A stretch of DNA of 64,000 nt from assembly GCA_037957365.1 (NCBI GenBank), contig JARHVA010005357.1:297001-361000 (forward strand), written 5' to 3'. This document shows positions 36,448 through 48,559 of the stretch, piece after piece. The stretch is from Torreya grandis (Eukaryota > Streptophyta > Pinopsida > Cupressales > Taxaceae). The notes below the pieces were generated by a model that did no database searches, was not told the DNA's origin, and saw only the letters and a program-made list of their open reading frames with translations. Positions within the stretch are counted from its first letter, which is position 1. The number at the start of each line of letters is the position of its first letter. The position numbers and the translations under genes are program-made.

Positions 36448-37118
36448 TGTTGAGTTGTGGAGCTAAAAGCTTCACTAATGAGCTAATGTGGAGGTTACTA
36501 GGCTTACACAATAATTGGCATCGATCAAAACCAACTGACATCAGTTAGGGGTCGATCGGCATCGGTGGAATCAGTCAGAACCAACTGACATCAGCTAGGT
36601 GTTAGCTGACATCGGTCATCTTCAAACTGACACCGACTTCTATGCATTTCCAAAATTGCTATTTTTAGGAGAATAGTTAGTTTGCATGTAAAGACTAAAA
36701 TTAGTCTTGAGTCTATTTTTCTAATTATTGTTTGCTTTCAATTCTATTTAAGAGACCCATGGGGCAGTATTGTAATTTGAGCAAGATAAGCAAGATCAAG
36801 AAGATTTGCAAGAATCAAGAAGATTATTAAAAATCTTATTCCATGATTGTTGGAGACAATTCAGTAATTGAGTTGATTGTAATTGATTGAGAGAGAGAGA
36901 GAACTCTTGAGGGAGAATTATTGTACATCTGAGAGGTGTGAGAAGAGAGAGATTTCTTCATTGTATTTCCTTCTAGAAGATTTTAATACAAGATTGGTTG
37001 TTTCTTGTATCTCCCATTATTTGTTGTTTTTGATTTCTAGTTACTTATTACTTCTAGTTTCAATTCTGTGTTTAGTTACTTATACAAAAGTAATCAATTA
37101 TACTCTAAGATCCTAAAA
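36448..37118 (+). repeat. 3' LTR of the nested copia
   Basis: This LTR of 671 bp starts TGTTGAGTTG. Its last bases read CCTAAAA against CTTAACA in the left copy. Differences to the left copy are concentrated in the CGACATCGGTC cluster (36515-36640). Confidence 0.93.
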
Positions 37119-37885
37119 AAATTATGGTAAAGTTTAGAGCACCAAGAAGCTTAGTTTTAGACCAAAAACCACAATTTATGTATAATATGATCCAATCTTT
37201 CACAATGTATTATCAGATAAATCATAAGAAGTCATCTCCTTATCACCCACAAGCAAATGGACAAGTTGAAGTAATAAATAGAGAATTAGAAAACATCCTC
37301 ATTAAAATAGTTGAATCTAAAAGAAGAGATTGGGTAAAAAGACTACCTGAAGCTGTCTGGGATTATAATACAACTTGGAAAACCATAACAGGTTTTTCAC
37401 CATTTGAGTTAGTCTATGGGAAAAATCTCTTGTTGCCTATTGAGTTTGAACTACAGACATTGAGGATAATAGATAAGGTGGGAATTGGATTGGATGTAGC
37501 TCAAAAGGAGTGAATCCTTCAACTCAGTGAATTAGATGAATTTAAAATGGAAGCACTTCATCAGATAGAGACAATCCAAGGTCAAAGGAAGCAATGACAT
37601 GATTCACATATCAAGGAAAGATAATTCAAAGTAGGAGATTGGGCATTGCTATTTGATTCTAAGTACCAAAAATTTAAAGGTAAATTAAGAACCATATGAT
37701 TGGGACCTTATCAAATCAGGCAGATATTTGACAATGGTTCTATCTAGTTACTTTCCATTGATGGTAGCAAAAGAATACTCTTGGTTAATGGACACAAGCT
37801 AAAACTTAATAGGAAGCCTCCTACTAAGGATGAATTCTTGAAGTAGATTGAATAAAGCAAAGAATTTGATCATATGGAAGAACCT
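37119..37885 (+). pseudogene. pol: 3' part of the Athila-like integrase
   Basis: The catalytic core resumes with KFRAPRSLVLDQKPQF (second catalytic Asp kept) and SPYHPQANGQVEVINREL (catalytic Glu kept). It then runs through FSPFELVYGKN and the C-terminal GDWALLFDSK…GPYQIRQI module (GPY/F-type) near 37700. Stops occur near 37511, 37596, 37621, 37699 and 37747. It was joined to 31432 before the copia insertion. Confidence 0.88.
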
Positions 37886-37982
37886 AGTTCTTCCAAAATG
37901 ACCAAATAATTAGATGAAGAGATCTAGAATAAAAGGAAGAGAATGAAAACTAATAAATGGCATTCTGTTCCCAAAAAAAAGA

Positions 37983-40300
37983 ATGAATCATGGGAATAAA
38001 AAAAAGTCAAAACCAGACTATGATACCCAACTCCTTACAAATGAAGAAGTAGCAAATATCTTTCAACAAGCAGGATGGCTAGAGTTTTTGAGGAAATCTC
38101 CCAAACATAATGATGAACTGGTAAGAGAATTCATTATCAATTTAGAGAAAACAAGGACAATGATTAGGAAATTTTTCATTCCTTTTTCTGTGAATATCAT
38201 AAGTGAGATGTCTAAAATACCTATAATGTATGTCCCAAACCCTAAACATTGAAAGACCTGGCTGAAACCCTATCGAAAGAAGGGGAAGTTGAACCCCAAT
38301 ATATTTATAATACAAAGAAAGTCATCAAAGGAGTTAAGAGGGCTAGCTTGCCCAAACCCTTTGATAGAGTAGCATTTTGGATAGTCAAATATTTAACCTG
38401 TGATGGACAATTTGGGATAGTAGGAAAAGAAGTCCTAAAAATCCTTATACACCTCAGATATGGAGCTAAAAAACTAGAATATATAGTACACCTTATAGAG
38501 TTTCTTTTTTACTCCATCCATACCATGGCCCCAAGGTATTCTTTGGGTGTAGGAACAATTAGACATCATGGGTTAGTACATTTAGTATGCCAACACCATT
38601 TCCTTTCCAAGAAAAATGGGGAAGAAATGTGGAACAAATTTCTTGGCAAATTTGGAAAAAACCCTGGTATTCATTTAATAACAATAGCAACTCCTCCTGC
38701 TCCTTCAGTTCATTTAAAAACTAGTAATATTGCTAAAGAAAAGAAAAGATTAGGGGAAGAGGAAATACCAACAAGAAGAAAATATGGAAGAAAAGTTAAA
38801 ATTATAGACCCTACTAAACTTTCTCAAGCCATTTCTTCTTCTGTTGAGGCTATATAAGAACTAGTACCTATCTCTGACAATGGTAGTTCACCTAGGCCTG
38901 AGCAAAAGGTGAAAACTAGAATAAGTTCTAAGAGGAGACCTATGTTTACACATTTTGAGGCTCCTCAAGAAAGAAAACATCATAAAAAGTCTAAAGAAAG
39001 TTCAGAGGTGTTGGAAGAAAAAGAAAGGCTAGAAACTGAAGCTGTTGATATTTTGGGTAGCATGGTCATGACTCCTCCTAAACCAAGCCAAGAAGACAAT
39101 GAAAAAGAAGATGAAAGATTTGAGGAGCTAGTTTTCCAAGAAATGGGCAAGATTGCAGTACCATCATATGTAGAAGATGAACATGCATCTTGGAGAAGGA
39201 AAGGGAAATCCCCTATAGTGGAAGAGGAATGCTTAACTCCATAAGAACTTTTAGAAAAAGAACAAAATTGGAAGATTAAACAGGCTCTATTTTTGTCCAG
39301 AGTATAACTCATTATCAAGGAAAAGGATGAGGAATTGAACTTCCTCAAACTCAAGTTAAAACAGAAGGAAATGCTCCTTGCAAAATTAAAAAACCAGTTC
39401 ATAGCCAAGAATGAGGAATTAGCAAAAACTAAAAGGAAACTAATGGAGAATGAGGAAAAATGTACAATAAAGACCTCTATGTCAATAGTCTCTGCATAGA
39501 ATGAATTAACTTATCTACCACTCAAGCAGTTATGGGATGACACATGTAGAGAACTCAGTGAACTCAAAGCATCTAATACAGACTTGAAAGGCAAACTAGC
39601 AGAAGAAGAGAAAGCAAGGAAGGAATGGGAAGACAAATTTTACAAGGAGGAAAATGATAAGTATAAATGTCATGTGAAAATACAAATAGTTTGTATGATG
39701 AGTGAGAAGTTTATTGCATGCAGAAGACCTTCTCCTATGTATAAAATGTTTTTAGAGGAAAAATTCATTTGATGGAAGTTGATAAGGATAGCATGTGGCC
39801 TTACACATGAAATAAAAGATGAAACTAATTGCTCAATCACCTACTCCTTAGCTAATACATAATAGAAAAACCTTCTTTCTGAATTCTACCTCTGCAATTT
39901 TATGATAGAAAGAAATACAGGTTTTATGATCAATTTGTATGTAGGTGAAAGCCAACTTAATGCATTTGTCTCTATTTTTCAAAATTAGATTGCACTGAAA
40001 GAAAGGGAGATAGAGCATTGGTCAAAGGCTAGTTCATCCAGTCTCTGTATGAAAATCCATTATGGTAATCCATCTACCTTTGCTACATATTTCCAATCCC
40101 ATGCATTTAATGATAAATTCAAGGGACCATATCTTTTCAGTTTACAACAAAACATGGATGTCTTCACCTCCTATGAAAGGGAAAATTTTGATGATATCTA
40201 TGATGCATGTTTAAAAAGATGGGAATTTCTCCCGGTGGCATTGAAAAGAAGGGAAGTAATATCCCCTTCAAATTTGATCTAGAGTTTAGAAAGGGAAAAA
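37983..40300 (+). pseudogene. ORF3 of the Athila-like element, function unknown
   Basis: It sits between integrase and the 3' LTR, where Athila elements carry an env-like or accessory ORF. Part one (37983-38252) reads NEEVANIFQQAGWLEFLRK… and resembles an uncharacterised N-terminal domain seen in ORFs of plant retroelements. A +1 shift near 38249 leads into a long frame to about 39772 with stops at about 38855 and 39242 and a few later. It continues with PKPFDRVAFWIVKYL, then a Lys/Arg-rich segment (about 38730-39000) and an acidic stretch. A long charged coiled-coil follows (about 39245-39660: heptad-like KEKDEELNFLKLKLKQKEM). The last part (to 40282) is poorly kept. I see no clear signal peptide or membrane segment, so a classical envelope role is not supported. 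Confidence 0.65.
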
Positions 40301-40595
40301 GCTTTATGCACAATAATTCCTTAGATCAATGAAACTCCCCTAAGCATATGGATTGGAATGCGAACAAGGCCTCCTTTACTTCTCACCCCCGTATCTCCTT
40401 GGAAAAATAGAGAACCTCAACATCCCACTCAATTTGAGGAATGGAAAATAAAAGTAGAAGTAGGAGTAGGGTATAGTACTTATGAGTTAAAGTATTTGGA
40501 TATTTAGTTTCAGCCATTTGATTTCAGTAATCAAATGGAGTGCAGGATATCCTGAATTTGAAGAATGAAGTTTAGAAAGGGACTTACAAACAAGT

Positions 40596-40605
40596 ATGGG
40601 GGAAG
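40596..40605 (+). promoter_or_regulatory. polypurine tract of the Athila-like element
   Basis: ATGGGGGAAG lies directly before the LTR start TGATGAGGCC. Confidence 0.8.
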
Positions 40606-42026
40606 TGATGAGGCCAGGATATGCCTAATAAAATTATAATAAATGACCTCATCTTACTCTCTCTTTCTATTAAGTTTGATTGCATTTTATAACTTTTATT
40701 TTGATCTGAGATGAGTTAGGATGTGATTATCCATCTTTTGTTGATTATGATTCTAACATTTTAAAAGACCTGTAATTCCTAACAAGTGTGTTGGAAAATT
40801 TTAGTTTTTCAATAAATAGGTCATCATCAGGGTAAAGAACAAATATGAAGTAGATTGCATTTTTTGGAAGCATTGGACTCAATTTAGATTAATTTCAGAA
40901 CCTACAGAATCTATTCTAAAACCATCACAGCTAGTTCTGAAACCTATAGAACCTATTCTAGAACCATCACAGTTAGTTTTAGAACTCCACCATACTATTT
41001 CAAGTCATCGCACTCTCAGACTTAGCTCTAGAACTCCATATTTAGCTCTGGTACTCTTATAGATAAGCTCCAAAACTTTTGTGGCTAGATATGGAACTGA
41101 TGAGGATCTATTCCAAATGGCTAGTGATCTGTCAAGATCAATGATCCCATTAAATCAAGAATAGATTCCTGATTTTTTAAACTCGCAAAATCAAGACATT
41201 TATCACACAGCTAGACATCCAACCACATCTTGATTTATCATCTATTCTAGGCATAATTCAATTTCATCATATCTATGAAACAGTTACAGCCATCAAAGCA
41301 TCTATATATACAGACTTGGGAATTTAGTAAATATATATAGAGATATAGAATATAGAAGATATAGAGAAAAGGATAGCTTAGTACATTTTTAATATAGAAC
41401 ATTTTATCAATGAAATAGCCATTTCTATTTTGAAATCAAATTAAATTGTTCAAATCTTGTTATAGTTGGACCAAGGACGCACTCCTCCAAAGAACTAGGA
41501 TCTTCATTTTTGTCAGTAGTTATATTTTTATTCTCAAAATTAAATAGGTAATTTTGTTAAATTTATAAATGCTTCCAACTCCTTAAAGTTAAGATTTGTT
41601 GTAACTTTGTTCCTGTAGGCATTTTAGATTAAATTTTCATTTTTGCAACATGTGTTTGTTTCCAGCAATCAATTTAATTTTTACAACGTGTGCTTATTTC
41701 TAGCAATCAATTTCATTTCTACAATGTGTGTTTATTTCTAGCAACTAATTTCATTTTTGCAATGTGTGTTTATTTCTAGCAATCTATTTCATTTCTGCAA
41801 CGTGTGTTTATTTCTAGTAGATTTGCATAGTTTGATTCCAATAAGGTTTTAACTAAGAAATACTTAATAAATTAAAACCCCCCAAAACAAAAAAATATAC
41901 AAATACCCCCATTCAATTACTAAATCATTATGATTCCTCTTGTTGCATATAGCTTTAAACACAACCCTGGTTAAATATGATATCAATAGAAAGTTGATTA
42001 AATGAAGGGGATAATGACACCCATCA
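40606..42026 (+). repeat. 3' LTR of the Athila-like element
   Basis: This LTR of 1421 bp is homologous to 24885-26279 throughout. It contains an extra stretch (CCATCTTTTGTTGATTATG, about 40730-40750) absent from the left copy. It ends CACCCATCA followed by the AGTTC duplication. Confidence 0.92.
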
Positions 42027-42031
42027 AGTTC
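42027..42031. other. target-site duplication, right (AGTTC)
   Basis: It is a perfect match to 24880-24884. Confidence 0.9.
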
Positions 42032-43400
42032 CATTGATCAGTAAGTGGAAAATGGAGTCATATCACTCATTAGGTTGAAAATTATGGTGATTAACTTGCA
42101 TGATACTTAGCTTGGGGATGGTATTGACAATCATTTGAATCAGACCTTAACATCTTACCAGTTTTGCAATTTTCATCTCTATGTCATGTTCTTGAAGAAT
42201 AGACATCCACATACCTCTTTTCTCTCCAATTTCACATTAACTCAATGTTAGTTTAGTGGTTGGATCTATTAAAATGGCATGCACTTTATTCCTAAGAATG
42301 TAGTGCCTAAAATTATTGACTCGTTTAACTAATACAAAGGCTTGTTTATCTATCAAAGGGTAATTTTAAAAAAATCAAATTGGTGCTCATAAAATAAACT
42401 GGATGGTCACATCCTTCTATTTTTTGAGTTAAAACAACAAAAATAGTATGGTCAAAAGAAAAAGAGTAGAGATAAAAATCTTTTGAAAAGTCTAGACTTA
42501 TTAAGATTGGGGCTTAATTGATTGCTTTTTTGATATCTCCAAAGGCCTTATTTGACTCTTCAATCCATGAAAACTTATCATCCTTCTTTAGCATATCATT
42601 TAATGGATTGATAATTTCTACAAAGATAGAAATGAATTTTCTCACAAAGTTTATTTTACGAAAAAGGATTTCAATTCTTTTTTACTATTAGGAGGATTTA
42701 TCCTAGATATGGCTTCCACTCTTTCAAGATATATGCAAATTCTATCTTTAGTGATAGCATGGCCTAATAGTTTACCCTTAGTGACACAAAAAATACTTTT
42801 CTTAGGGTTGAGGGAAATTCCATACCTTCTACACCTTTCAAATACCTACTATAGATGCATGAAATGGTCCTCCTTGTTCTTAGATAAAATATTTAAATCA
42901 TCCATGTAAATTATAATGAACTTACCAATCAATCCCTATAAGGCATGGTCCATGGCCATTTTAAAAGTTTCTCCTATGTTTATTAGTCCAAAATTCATTC
43001 TCTTGTATGCAAAGGTACCCCACTTATCTGTGAATGTTATCTTCATTATCTCTTCTTTGTTTACCAACACCTAATTATACCCTAAAAATCTATCAAAAAA
43101 ATACATCATGGATAAACCAAAAATAATTTGTAGTACCTGGTCAAGAGAGGGAAGAGGATAATTAGCCTCTTTAGATGGTTTATTTAGATTTATAAAATCA
43201 ATACACAGTCTAATTTCACCATTCTTCTTCCTAACTGGAACCATATTGGCAACCAAGGTAGAGTGCCTAATGGGAAATACAATTCTAGCATCTAACAACC
43301 TCTTGACTTCCTTGAAAATCATGGGTTCTAAGACAAGATTCATATGTCTTTATTTCTACCTAAAAGGTGTACAATTATCTTTGAGAGGTATAGTATGGGT
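42032..43400 (-). pseudogene. pol: RT and RNase H of the giant gypsy element
   Basis: On the minus strand RT begins near 43360 with LEPMIFKEVKRLLDARIVFP, then VPVRKKNGEIRLCIDFINLN and YPLPSLDQVLQ. Further on it has WGTFAYKRMNFGL and an intact FIIIYMDDL (YMDD at about 42895-42908). The gypsy RNase H follows, with DKQAFVLVKRVNNFRHYIL (near 42300-42370). At 42032 the gene is cut by the Athila-like insertion and resumes at 24879 with the spacer before the integrase HHCC module. Several stops and shifts are present. Confidence 0.86.
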
Positions 43401-43959
43401 GATGAATCTTAGTTTAAAAATATTCAAGTCATCATATGACCAAGATATCACATCTTTGTATTTTGTCAACAACTATTTGGCTCTCTTATTTTCATCACTT
43501 GTACAAGCCTTTCCAATGTTAACCATCTGAGGTTGATCTTGAGGTCCAAGATCAATTGCATTTTAATATTTTCCACTTACTTTGGGAATCTTAGACACTT
43601 CAGCTATCTTGTCTTGATCAAATAATATTTACAAGGTAATCATCCCCTTGGGGACTTTTTTGTCATTCAGTTGAATGAATTTTCCATCAAACTTGTTCTT
43701 AAGAGTGATTTCATCAATGATCAAAGCATCAAATGCTTCTAAACTAGTCATGAACTTTAGGATCTATTGGTCATCATTAAAGACTTGTAGATGGTCTACA
43801 TTGTTTGGGATAAAAGGGCAAGGTATCATCTCAATGCTATAGTTTGATGAATCTTGGTTAGGCATAAGGGTAGCTACAATAGAGGCTAGCTCATCAACAA
43901 TTTTCTTTTATTCCCTAGGGATAGAAATAATATTGAAGGCATCAAAAGATTTGACTAGA

Positions 43960-44290
43960 TCCTAGACTCTAAATTTGTACCTTTTGAGGTATGATAGTTT
44001 GCACTAATACTTATTTCTTACTTGATTGACTACCAATGTAAAATCACCATAAACTAATAATTCTTTGAATTTGTTTTTTTATGGAAAATCATAGACCTAA
44101 GATGAGAGCTTCATATTCTACAAGGTTATTGGTGCATGGAAAATGGAGTGTATAAGAGGCATGGTACTTCTTACCAACAAGGTTAGTTAGAACAATGCCT
44201 ACCCTAGATCTAGATTTACACCTAGCCCCATCAAAATGCATCTTCCATAACCCAAGCATAATATTAGAAGCTTTAGAATCACATAATTTG
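43960..44290 (-). pseudogene. second (archaeal/plant-type) RNase H, upstream of RT
   Basis: On the minus strand the domain reads LWKMHFDGARCKSRSRVGIV (Asp at about 44226-44237), TNNLVEYEALILGL (Glu at about 44109-44120) and, after a frameshift, ELLVYGDFTLVVNQV (Asp at about 44044-44049). The three acidic residues of the RNase H site are therefore still encoded. This second RNase H is known from plant Tat elements, usually after the RT-linked RNase H. Here it lies between protease and RT. A further linker of about 600 bp separates it from RT. Confidence 0.8.
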
Positions 44291-45279
44291 GTAGTTTTTA
44301 ACATGAAAAATCCTACATCAGAATGAATTATGTTGACCCTTTCATTGACATCATTATATTTAGTAATCATGTGTTTCATTTTGGGCTCCCATTCAACTCT
44401 GATTTGGTTATGGACTCCTTTCCAAGGCAGCCATAGGTGTAAACAATCTGTGGACATATATCCATTTAAATCCTTTATCCATTATCTTCTTAAAAGTAGT
44501 CCATATGTATCAAGGCTATCTACCACTTGGATATCTATAAATTATTGAACTCTTGGCTCAAAATCTAGTTTCAAGTGGACATTTAACAATTCCCTAACCA
44601 CTTTGACCCTAGACATATCTAATTGGGTGATAACCCTAGCAGACTTAATGAGAGTTAAACCAAGTTGCTAACAAAAACCTATAGGCATAATATTTGTAGA
44701 GGCACCAAAATCTAAAAAAAGGTGATGAAAGTTATTACTAAACATTCTGACTATAATCAAGAAGGGTGGGGACTCTATTTTATCTTTATACATAGCTACA
44801 TTAGTATTATTAGTCATGGATATCTTTCTAGATTTCTTGGATAACGATTCCAATAATATATCTCTTTGCTCTATAATTTGTGTCATTTCATGCAAAGTAA
44901 TATTAGCATTAATTTTCTTCATGTCCTCTACAATATTATAACTAGTCCTATTGGAAAAAATGGAAGTATCAGTACTCAATTTAAAAGTACTTCCCTTTGG
45001 AGGCTCTAGATTATTATCTAAAGTGGTATCTAAAAGAGTACCAAAGTTGTTTGAAGGAGTAGAAGTAGTCAAAGGTTTCCTATGTTCTCTATTCCTTAAA
45101 TAATATATCTTCTTTAGAAAATAATGGAAGGTATGAAATTCTTCAAGAACATCATCATGTTCATTGTCTTCTTGGAAGGGGAAATCAAATGTTTTGACCA
45201 TGAAGGTTTGGTCAATAGGCTTGGATCCTAAATCACTTGAACCATGGTATTTGTTAGGTATGACCTCAAAAGTGTCCAA
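44291..45279 (-). pseudogene. aspartic protease and flanking linker of the giant gypsy element
   Basis: The frame from 45279 down to 44668 is open (203 codons). It begins with an acidic/Ser-rich linker and ends in the protease core HHLFLDFGASTNIMP, with the catalytic Asp kept. A TAG (Q to stop) follows and the same frame continues down to 44089 through DMSRVKVV and the second RNase H. One polyprotein therefore carried protease and this RNase H. Confidence 0.82.
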
Positions 45280-45739
45280 ATATTCCTAAAATGCTTCAAA
45301 AGATTTACAAAATTCAATGAAATTTATCTCACCATGTTTAGAAATACAATGGATCTACAATAATCATGCAAATAAATATTAATAGGATTAATATCCATAG
45401 TCTTCTTTTTAGAAGATGGTTCACTATTCTTATTGTCATGGAAGATATCATTAATAATTTTATTATTGGGCATATTGAATCTTTGGAAAGAGAAGTTCCT
45501 ACCATAATTTTCTCTAGTATTGTCAACTTATTTTTGTAGCTGAATGAAGTCAGTGCTTAGTTTTTGGACCATTTTTAGAATTGAATTATTCTCATTTTTG
45601 GGGGTTTTTGAATTATGAACCTAGTTATTATTGGTACTAGTGGCTAGTACTAGATCCCTTTGATAATTTGCATCAAATCAGTTGGTAGCAGCGTGATTCA
45701 AAAAACCCAAATATTAGTTAGGATTAACATGTCTTAAAG

Positions 45740-46430
45740 GTAATTAGTTTAGATTTGGGAGTTGGTTGAGAGTAGGCACATTTTGGTTATTATTAGGAAA
45801 CACAATAAAGGTAGGCATATGTATATTTATGTTGGAAATAAAGTAGGCCATATGACCTTGAGGTTGCATATGACCATTAATGATCATAACCTCAGTATAG
45901 GCTAAATTTAGTGTGTTCATAGGACCTAAAACTCTCTTTATGAATACTAAAGTCATCAGATCAAGAGCATCTTTATAGATTTCCAAGGCTAATGCTTGAT
46001 TAGGTTTGTAAGGGTAAATGGTTATGTTGTACATATTTTGGAACCTAATATTAAAATCTCTTATAAGTTCATTGGCATCCCTTTTAAGGGTGGTAAACTT
46101 TTGGTACAGGACACAAGGGTTGATGATTTTGCCAAACTAATAAATGAAAATGTTATTGAATTCATCCTAGGTGGTAATGTAATTGTTAGGTAGGTTTAGG
46201 AACCATTTGTATGCAACATCATTAAATGTGAAAGGAAACAACCTACATGATACATACTCATGAGTAACATTTAGCAATCTTAATAAATATTTGAAGAATT
46301 TAACATTTTCTTCTATTGTTACAATACCACTAGGACTAAAAGTTAGCAAATATTTTTTTTGATTGTGAGGAAGGTCATGGAATGCACCTTGAATGTTAAT
46401 AGGAGAGCTTCCTAACCAATCCATACCTTG
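45740..46430 (-). pseudogene. gag: gypsy gag of the giant element
   Basis: Two open blocks lie in the same minus-strand frame. Block 46424-46167 reads MDWLGSSPINIQGAFHDLP, then LFPFTFNDVAYKWFLNLPNN, the conserved retrotransposon-gag core. Block 46034-45744 reads NQALALEIYKDALDL and MNTLNLAYTEV and continues with Asn/Pro-rich sequence. No zinc knuckle is evident downstream to 45279. A stop cluster lies between the blocks. Confidence 0.78.
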
Positions 46431-47010
46431 ATGAAGGTATAATGCAAGAGTACCTTGGAGTGATCAAGTTGGTAAAGACTCTGAATGTCTACATCTACCT
46501 TTATCTTACCTAGGTTTCCTATGGATGCCTAGTTATAATAGGGGTTCTCTTGTTTCTAAATTTGATCTTGTTTGGATTCTTATAAATTCTATCTTGAGGA
46601 CTTTGAATCCTATTTGAAATATGATGTGTCAAATCACAATTAAGGATGTCAAATTTTAACTAAGTTATCTCAAATATGTGTTCAATTACTTAACTACAAT
46701 CTAGCTTTACAAATATAAGATCAAATAAACCCAGATCTATAAAATATCTACTAATCTTAAATTAAAACAAACTATTCTAACCTCAAATGCTTTAGATATT
46801 TAGATTTCATGTTATCATTACTAGAATTACACATATATCCTTAAAGAATTTTTATCTTTGTCAAAAAGAAGCACAAATATGGGTTATAGACCATAAATGT
46901 TGGTGAGCCTTACACTTTTAAGCAAATAACTACATAAATGTGTATATATAACACCTATCTTTGGTCAAAATACACTAAAGTTAGCAAAGATCCTATAGAT
47001 TCACAAGGAT
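46431..47010 (-). other. 5' leader of the giant gypsy element
   Basis: This lies between primer site and gag on the minus strand. It is AT-rich with no ORF. No extra ORF before gag, as known in Ogre elements, can be fitted into about 580 bp. Confidence 0.5.
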
Positions 47011-47029
47011 GGCCCTCCTTCTAGTGCCA
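47011..47029 (-). promoter_or_regulatory. primer-binding site of the giant gypsy element
   Basis: The minus strand reads TGGCACTAGAAGGAGGGCC, 16 bases inside the 5' LTR end at 47046. Its TGGC…start fits a tRNA 3' end (CCA-complement TGG), but I cannot name the tRNA. The 16-base gap is longer than usual. Confidence 0.5.
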
Positions 47030-47870
47030 TCAAAACTTTTATTCTTGTTGATGCTTCTAGATTTATCATAGGTGCTATTAGTGTCTAAAGAACACTTATC
47101 ATTTTATAATTCAGTGAATTAAAATCATGAGTAGTAGGTTATGGTAATCTTGTTACCTTAGGGGTAGAGCAATAAGTTGTTCCATAATATTTCTATTGAT
47201 TGGTGGTTGGGAGCCACTGTGGCTAATCTAAGTGAAATATAAGATATTTATGTTATTATTATTGAATTTATGATGAAGCTCTAAACTAAAGATTAATCTA
47301 AATGAATATTAAAGTGAAGTTTAAACTAGAGTGATTTGGTCAAAAAGAAGTAAATGGAAGGGCAGGGTAGAAAGAAGATGTTCTGATTTTCAATCCAAAT
47401 ATTATGACAAAGTTTAGATTTCATCTAGATAGACATTCAAACCAATACATGACATGAAATAGATTTAGCACATATATTACCATGCACTAGGAAATTGTAT
47501 AAGAAAAGGATGGAATGATGCAAATAAGAAGTTAGATTTAATTTAAAGGTTTACTTCACAAGCAAATTGCATTAGCACATCTACAAGGTAAGCAAGAGAA
47601 ATGAAATGAACCTAAGATATTTCAATTAACATAGCATAATCACAAGTTAATAGCTCTACATTCACATATGCATATCAAGAATCAATGAAAAACATTAAAA
47701 TTTAGACATCCAAAAAGATAAATGAGAGAGAATCCATATAATAATTGACACAAACAAATCTAGATAAACTTCTCAATATTCTTTTCTTGTATTAATTGCT
47801 CCAAGTATACAAAATAGTTTTTCTCTAAAGCCCCCTCCCTTTACAAAGTGGTAATACTACCTTTTATAGG

Positions 47871-47878
47871 AGACTTCA
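47871..47878 (-). promoter_or_regulatory. TATA box in the 5' LTR of the giant element
   Basis: The minus strand reads TATAAAAG. It lies about 825 bp before the LTR end and would start the element's RNA. Confidence 0.6.
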
Positions 47879-48559
47879 AAAGTATATTAGTCAGTCATGA
47901 GATTAGAAATGTATAAAGGTAAGGACAACTATCCTTTTTACAAAATTTATAGAATACATTCCTTTTTCTAAAGTGCGCTGACCTATAGGCAAATGTGCTA
48001 ACAAACTAGCACATGCCTTTACAAAAAGAATATTCTACTTTTGAATATTACAAAGTGGAATATTGTTAGTTAGATGGTGGGTCCTACATTCGAGAGATCC
48101 CCTATTTCTCATGAATAATCTTCATGGTTTTACGATGTTATTCATCAACTATCTTTAGGTTGATAGCTAGCTTTAAGAGGGACTCACATTCTTAGTTTCC
48201 AAGTCATCAAAATATCTATCATTCCTAGCCATTTCTTCTTTGATACTTTTGGCCTTAACAATTCTCTTCTATAATTATGATCATGCCTATGACCCTACTA
48301 TTATCACTTCTAGACTATCCCTAACTCTTACTCCTATCCTATTATATAGCTAAGGTGACCTTATATTTACACTAATCATCTCTAATGATACCTAGGGAGC
48401 TAAGTTTGGTATTATTAGTGGTCAATTACCAAAAAGTTGTTTAATCTTACCTATCAATTATTCATCATCCCTTAGGATCCTCTCCAAGTATTTTAACCAT
48501 AGACTTAGACCCTAGATTTTTTCCATAATTATTCCCATAATTGAATTCATATGGGCCAA

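Larger units (their letters stand above)
31433..37118 (+). mobile_element. Ty1/copia element nested in the Athila-like integrase
   Basis: It is complete in structure: LTRs 31433-32100 and 36448-37118, a primer-site array, gag, protease, integrase, RT, RNase H and the purine tract AAGTGGGAGAT just before the right LTR. Total length is about 5.7 kb. The two LTRs are about 95% alike by eye, the least diverged pair in the stack. One -1 frameshift (near 34928-34940) and about 20 TAG/TAA/TGA stops make it inactive. The family is close to the copia element at 62271-64000. Its RT and RNase H look like the Tork-type plant copia lineage (inference). Confidence 0.94.
24885..42026 (+). mobile_element. 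Athila-like Ty3/gypsy retrotransposon nested in the giant element
   Basis: It has paired LTRs (24885-26279 and 40606-42026), perfect AGTTC target duplications, a degenerate Athila/Tat-type primer site, then gag, protease, RT, RNase H, integrase and an extra ORF before a purine tract. It is itself split by a copia element at 31433-37118. Without that insertion it is about 11.5 kb. The extra ORF after integrase and the primer site support an Athila-like placement. Several frameshifts and many stops show that it is inactive. Confidence 0.92.

Noticed and set aside
38980..39408. 142-codon minus-strand open frame
   Set aside because: It is the antisense shadow of the coiled-coil part of ORF3 on the plus strand. 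Its Ser/Phe-rich composition is what Lys/Glu codons give when read backwards.
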